From Acidimicrobiia bacterium (GTDB lineage: Bacteria > Actinomycetota > Acidimicrobiia > Acidimicrobiales > Bin134): a stretch of 25,782 nt of DNA. Below are positions 22,589 through 25,782 of the stretch, in pieces. Location: NCBI GenBank assembly GCA_009843565.1, contig VYDF01000163.1, positions 1 to 25,782 of the forward strand, read 5' to 3'. Both the position numbers and the translations under genes were made by a program. Each line of letters starts with the position of its first letter. Position 1 is the first letter of the stretch. The notes beneath the pieces are model-generated. The model made no database searches, was not told the origin of the DNA, and saw only the letters and a list, made by a program, of their open reading frames with translations.

Positions 22589-24045
22589 GCCCGACCCCGT
22601 TCGAACAGTTGTTCAACCCCAGAGGCATCGTGGTAGCCGGCGCCTCCACCCACCCGGGGAAATTCGGCTTCGTCGCGCTTCACAATGTGCTGGCGGGGGG
22701 ATTCGAAGGTCCGGTGTTCGCCACCAACCCCGAGCAGCCGACCATTCTGGGGCTCGACACACTGGCCTCGGTCGAACAGGTGCCCGCAGGGGCGGCAGAT
22801 CTGATTCTGATCTGCACACCCCCTCAGACCTGCGCCGACATTTTGCGGTCGGCTGCCAACCGGGGCATAGGCGCGGCCTTTATTGCCTCCGGCGGATTCC
22901 GGGAAGCCGGCGCCGAGGGCGCCCGGGTCGAAGAGGAGCTAATTGATCTGGCTCGCTCGCTGGGCATGACGGTGGCCGGGCCCAACGGCCAGGGTTTGAT
23001 CTCAACCCCGGCCAAGCTGGCCGCCCAGATCGTGGCACCGGTTCCGCCCCCCGGTCCCATCGCAGTGGCCAGCCAGTCGGGCAACCTGGTATCAGCGTTC
23101 ATGAACTACGCCGCCCACAGCGGCGTGGGCATCAGCCGGGCGGTAAGCGCGGGCAACGCGGCCATGGTGGGGGTGGTCGATTACCTGAGCTGGTTTGCCG
23201 GCGATCCCCATACCAGGGCCATGGCCGCCTATGTCGAGGGAGTGGGCGACGGCCGGCGATTCGCGGCGGCCATCCGGGAGGCATCCGCAGCGAAGCCAGT
23301 GGTGCTGGTCAAAGGTGGTACCACTCCTCGAGGCGCCCAGGCCGCGGCCAGCCACACCGGGGCGCTAGCCACCGACGACCGCGTATTCGACGGCATGGTG
23401 CGCCAGAGCGGCGCCGTGCGGGCCGCCACCATCGAGGAGGCGTTCGACGCCGTCGCCGCTTTCGCCACCCAGCCGCTGCCTGCCGGCCCTCGCACGCTTG
23501 TGCTGTCCAGCGCGGGGGGTTGGGGCGTCATCGCTGCTGACGCGGTCACGCAGTCCAACCTGGAGCTGATCCCCCTTCCAGCCGATCTGGAGAAGGCCAT
23601 CGACCAGCTGGTCCCACCCCGCTGGAGCCGCCACAACCCCATTGACCTGGCCGGGGGTGAGAGCCGCGACACCATCCCGGAGGCGATCCACCTGGTAGCC
23701 GAGCATCCTGAAGTCGATGCGGTCATCTATCTGGGGATGGGCATCCAGTCCAACACCGCCTCCCATCTGCGGTCAGGCCCGTACTTCCACTCAGCCGAGC
23801 TGGACCGCATCTGCGAGTATCACGAGCGCCAGGACAGCCGCTTTGCCGAGGCTGCGGCCGAGGTCTCAGCCCAAACTGGCAAGCCCATCCTGGCCGCCAC
23901 CGAGTTGGCCGTTACCCAGCCCGACAATTCCGGGCCGGCGACGGTGGCGGCCCGAAGCCGCTACTGCTTCCCCTCGGCCGACCGAGCCGTGCGGGCCCTG
24001 CACCACCTGTGGTGGTACGCCCGATGGCGCAAGCGCCATGGGTGA
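22585..24045 (+). CDS. ADP-forming acyl-CoA synthetase, alpha (CoA-binding) subunit
   Basis: The 486-aa protein has a Rossmann CoA-binding domain (GIVVAGASTHPGKFG at the N-terminus), a succinyl-CoA ligase-like domain (PIAVASQSGNLVSAFMNYA) and the phosphohistidine loop S256-H257-TGAL. The His carries the phosphate between CoA ester and ADP. A linker follows, with RWSRHNPIDLAGG. The usual GPN-C/S-xG is GPNGQG here. The acid substrate (acetate, other short or aryl acids) cannot be read. Last residues ARWRKRHG are encoded inside the first copy of a 61-bp tandem repeat; family members end in a similar YAxWRxR, so the end is native. ATG at 22585 overlaps the beta stop. Confidence 0.9.
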   Translation: MSPTPFEQLFNPRGIVVAGASTHPGKFGFVALHNVLAGGFEGPVFATNPEQPTILGLDTLASVEQVPAGAADLILICTPPQTCADILRSAANRGIGAAFIASGGFREAGAEGARVEEELIDLARSLGMTVAGPNGQGLISTPAKLAAQIVAPVPPPGPIAVASQSGNLVSAFMNYAAHSGVGISRAVSAGNAAMVGVVDYLSWFAGDPHTRAMAAYVEGVGDGRRFAAAIREASAAKPVVLVKGGTTPRGAQAAASHTGALATDDRVFDGMVRQSGAVRAATIEEAFDAVAAFATQPLPAGPRTLVLSSAGGWGVIAADAVTQSNLELIPLPADLEKAIDQLVPPRWSRHNPIDLAGGESRDTIPEAIHLVAEHPEVDAVIYLGMGIQSNTASHLRSGPYFHSAELDRICEYHERQDSRFAEAAAEVSAQTGKPILAATELAVTQPDNSGPATVAARSRYCFPSADRAVRALHHLWWYARWRKRHG

Positions 24046-24160
24046 GTCGGAACGTGATCGGCGAGATGGCCAGCGGCACGCCCGATGGCGCAAGCGCCAT
24101 GGGTGAGTCGGAACGTGATCGGCGAGATGGCCAGCGGCACGCCCGATGGCGCAAGCGCCA
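24019..24160 (+). repeat. 61-bp perfect tandem repeat, 2.3 copies
   Basis: Copies run 24019-24079, 24080-24140 and a 20-bp partial at 24141-24160, with no differences seen among them. Each begins with a hairpin, ATGGCGC-AA-GCGCCAT (24024-24039, 24085-24100; third copy ends in C instead of T). The first copy includes the last codons and stop of the acyl-CoA synthetase alpha gene; the last leads into the promoter of the PBP4-like gene. It looks like a recent tandem duplication of the 3' gene end. The hairpins lack a T-run, so any terminator role is uncertain. Confidence 0.9.
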
Positions 24161-24162
24161 CC

Positions 24163-24168
24163 TAGGAT
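24163..24168 (+). promoter_or_regulatory. -10 box for the PBP4-like gene
   Basis: TAGGAT ends 7 bp before the GTG at 24176 and directly follows the partial third repeat copy, so the repeat array now forms the upstream region of this promoter. Confidence 0.4.
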
Positions 24169-24175
24169 AACCGCA

Positions 24176-25678
24176 GTGCGTCGAATCGTGATGCCCCTCC
24201 TGCTGTTGGCGGTCGCCCTCGGGGCGCTTCTCGGTTCCAACTTTCTGAGCGACCGGCTTCACGAAAACCTCGGCGAAGTGGCGGCTGACGACACGGTTCC
24301 GCCCGGAGTCGGCACGCCCCTCATCTCCACCCTTCGCCTGCGGGAACTGCTTACCCCGTCGCTGACCGAGCCCGACTTCTTCACCACTCTGGACGGTCTG
24401 ATGGCCACCGCCCCCTCGGCTTCCTGCCTCTCCGTCACCCTTGACGACCGAGACCCTCCGTTCTACGAAAGCGGTGCCAACATCCAGGCAATGCCCTCTG
24501 AAGGCATGGTCTTGCTCACGTTGGCCACTGCCCATGAGGTACTCGGCCCTGATCACAGGTTCACCACCTCGGTCCAATCCACCGTTCCGATGGACGGAGG
24601 AGTGGTGAACGGCGATATCTACCTGGTCGGCGGGGGCGATCCAAGACTGTTCACCGAGGGATTCCTGGTGACTTTGGCCGAGGACCGCCAGCGGCATTAC
24701 ACCCCCATCGAAGATATGGCCCAGACGCTGGTGGACGACGGTTTAACCCTGGTGACCGGTGCGGTGGTGGGGGACGCCACCCGCTATGACGACCTCCGCT
24801 ATGTCCCGTCCTGGCCCGAGAGCATCATCGACTCCGAGAAGATCGGCACCCTGCTCGCCCTGCAATTCGACGACGGTTGGGTTCAGTTCCCCATCCCCGA
24901 ATCCGAGCAGACAACCGAGGCAACTGATGGAACAGGCGGACAAGATGATGCGAACGACTATCTGGCTGCGGAAGATCCGCCCTTCTACGCGGCCGCGCTG
25001 TTCGACGACATGCTCGAAGCCCGCGACGTGGTCATCCGCCGCAGCCCCCGCTCTGAAGCGGTGCCCGATGACGAAGAGATCTACGTGATGGCGTTGATCG
25101 AGTCGGCGCCGCTCTCCGACCTGTACCACCAAATCCTGGCCAATCGGGATATCGAGACCACCGAGCTGCTGCTCAAAGAGATCGGTCTGGCGGCGTCGGG
25201 CACCGGCAGCACCAGCGCCGGAGTCCAAGCGGTAGAGGACACGCTTAGAGACGCGGGAATCAACGGCGGCCAACTCCAGTTGCTTCAATTCGACGGCTCA
25301 GGGCTCGATCCGGCCAACATCGCAACCTGCCCGGTGTTCACCTCGCTGCTGGACAGCGCAGAGTTCAGCCCGTTGTTCCACGAACTCCTCCCAACCGCGG
25401 CTGAAGCCGGCCCGCTCCGGGATCGGTTTGCCGGCGTCTCAGACCCGGGGCGGATCAATGCGTTTTCGGGCGGATCATCGAGCGTCACGGCAATGATGGG
25501 CTATATCGACATCGGCTTGGGCCAAGAAGTGACGTTTGCCTTCATTGCCAACCAGCCCGGTGCCGACGACAACCAGGCCATTCGAGGGCTGGAAGAGCAA
25601 ATCGTACGCCATCTGGCCACGCTGGCCGCGAAACCGAGCCTCGACGACATCGGCCTCCTACCGATCCGAAGCGGCTGA
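24176..25678 (+). CDS. PBP4 / D-Ala-D-Ala carboxypeptidase family (S13) homologue lacking catalytic residues
   Basis: A 500-aa protein with an N-terminal signal anchor (about 4-24) and the S13 scaffold: LGPDHRFTTSV after motif 1, NGDIYLVGGGDPRL, VVGDATRYDD, a long insert domain, FDGSGLDPANIATC and MMGYIDIG at the end. The three catalytic motifs are altered in gapless alignment to the family pattern. SxxK becomes E109-G-M-V112 (PSEGMVLLT for PASxxKLLT), SxN becomes R324-D-I326, and KTG becomes F430-S-G432. Serine and both lysines are therefore absent, so peptidase activity is unlikely. It may bind peptidoglycan or act as a scaffold. The frame is intact, so this is not a decayed gene. GTG start chosen by the -10 box at 24163; an ATG at 24146 would start inside the repeat. 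Confidence 0.85.
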   Translation: MRRIVMPLLLLAVALGALLGSNFLSDRLHENLGEVAADDTVPPGVGTPLISTLRLRELLTPSLTEPDFFTTLDGLMATAPSASCLSVTLDDRDPPFYESGANIQAMPSEGMVLLTLATAHEVLGPDHRFTTSVQSTVPMDGGVVNGDIYLVGGGDPRLFTEGFLVTLAEDRQRHYTPIEDMAQTLVDDGLTLVTGAVVGDATRYDDLRYVPSWPESIIDSEKIGTLLALQFDDGWVQFPIPESEQTTEATDGTGGQDDANDYLAAEDPPFYAAALFDDMLEARDVVIRRSPRSEAVPDDEEIYVMALIESAPLSDLYHQILANRDIETTELLLKEIGLAASGTGSTSAGVQAVEDTLRDAGINGGQLQLLQFDGSGLDPANIATCPVFTSLLDSAEFSPLFHELLPTAAEAGPLRDRFAGVSDPGRINAFSGGSSSVTAMMGYIDIGLGQEVTFAFIANQPGADDNQAIRGLEEQIVRHLATLAAKPSLDDIGLLPIRSG

Positions 25679-25710
25679 CCAAATTCTGACTAGTCCGTGG
25701 TTCAATAGCC

Positions 25711-25782
25711 GTGACCGAGACAAACACGATGGCCATGTTTCCGCTGGGAATGGTGCTGTTGCCCACAATGGTGGTGCCAATC
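25711..25782 (+). CDS. LON substrate-binding domain protein, partial (5' end only)
   Basis: The 24 visible residues include AMFPLGMVLLPTMVVPI, matching the first strand of the LON N-terminal domain found in small LON-domain proteins and Lon protease. The gene continues beyond the window. GTG at 25711 is the furthest upstream start in frame; ATG at 25729 or 25735 would also keep the domain. It starts 32 bp after the PBP4-like gene. Confidence 0.6.
   Translation, partial: MTETNTMAMFPLGMVLLPTMVVPI

Noticed and set aside
24019..24160. CRISPR array
   Set aside because: The repeats are directly adjacent 61-bp units without variable spacers, and no cas genes are near.

Overview
The window is GC-rich, densely packed bacterial chromosome. 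It most likely comes from an actinomycete-lineage organism (Actinomycetota), perhaps the class Acidimicrobiia. Supporting this are a fused FO synthase (FbiC, coenzyme F420), DUF3151 and DUF2237 proteins that closely match actinobacterial relatives, a tkt-tal block, and many genes with leaderless starts. No tRNA, rRNA, insertion sequence, phage or CRISPR feature was seen. Most content is core metabolism and housekeeping. The class assignment is inference.

Layout. 1-582: 3' part of a minus-strand alpha/beta hydrolase. 583-1036: the only long gene-free stretch. It carries a strong minus-strand promoter and a highly structured, closed RNA of about 275 nt that I cannot assign to a family. 1037-2615: divergent pair, glycerophosphodiester phosphodiesterase (-) and SirB1-like protein (+), with back-to-back leaderless promoters. 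2687-7849: plus-strand run of pyruvate kinase, DUF3151, flavin reductase, MobA, rhodanese, RNase D and phosphoribosyltransferase. 7943-8250: small Cys-rich protein behind an unusual leader. 8279-9991 (-): ClC chloride transporter. 10026-13899 (+): glycolate oxidase operon glcD-(sORF)-glcE-glcF-(59-aa protein). 13955-14332 (+): DUF2237. 14361-19776 (-): tkt-tal-fbiC operon with tight coupling. 19821-21777 (-): FIST sensor-type protein and acyl desaturase. 21944-24045 (+): ADP-forming acyl-CoA synthetase, beta then alpha subunit. 24019-24160: perfect 61-bp tandem repeat. 24176-25678 (+): a PBP4 homologue without catalytic residues. 25711-end: start of a LON-domain protein.

How the genes work together. 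Carbon metabolism dominates: pyruvate kinase, the non-oxidative pentose phosphate enzymes, glycolate/lactate oxidation, and reversible acyl-CoA to acid conversion with ATP formation. FbiC is translationally coupled to tal, so F420 precursor synthesis is tied to the pentose phosphate operon.

Most interesting points: (1) the unassigned structured RNA at 616-890; (2) a PBP4-family protein in which all three catalytic motifs are replaced while the scaffold is kept; (3) a recurrent -10 box placed 5-8 bp before the start codon at nine sites, including a three-codon upstream ORF; (4) a pyruvate kinase with a rebuilt monovalent-cation site; (5) a perfect 61-bp tandem duplication that includes the end of the acyl-CoA synthetase alpha gene. 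All functional statements are homology recognised by eye; nothing was searched or computed.
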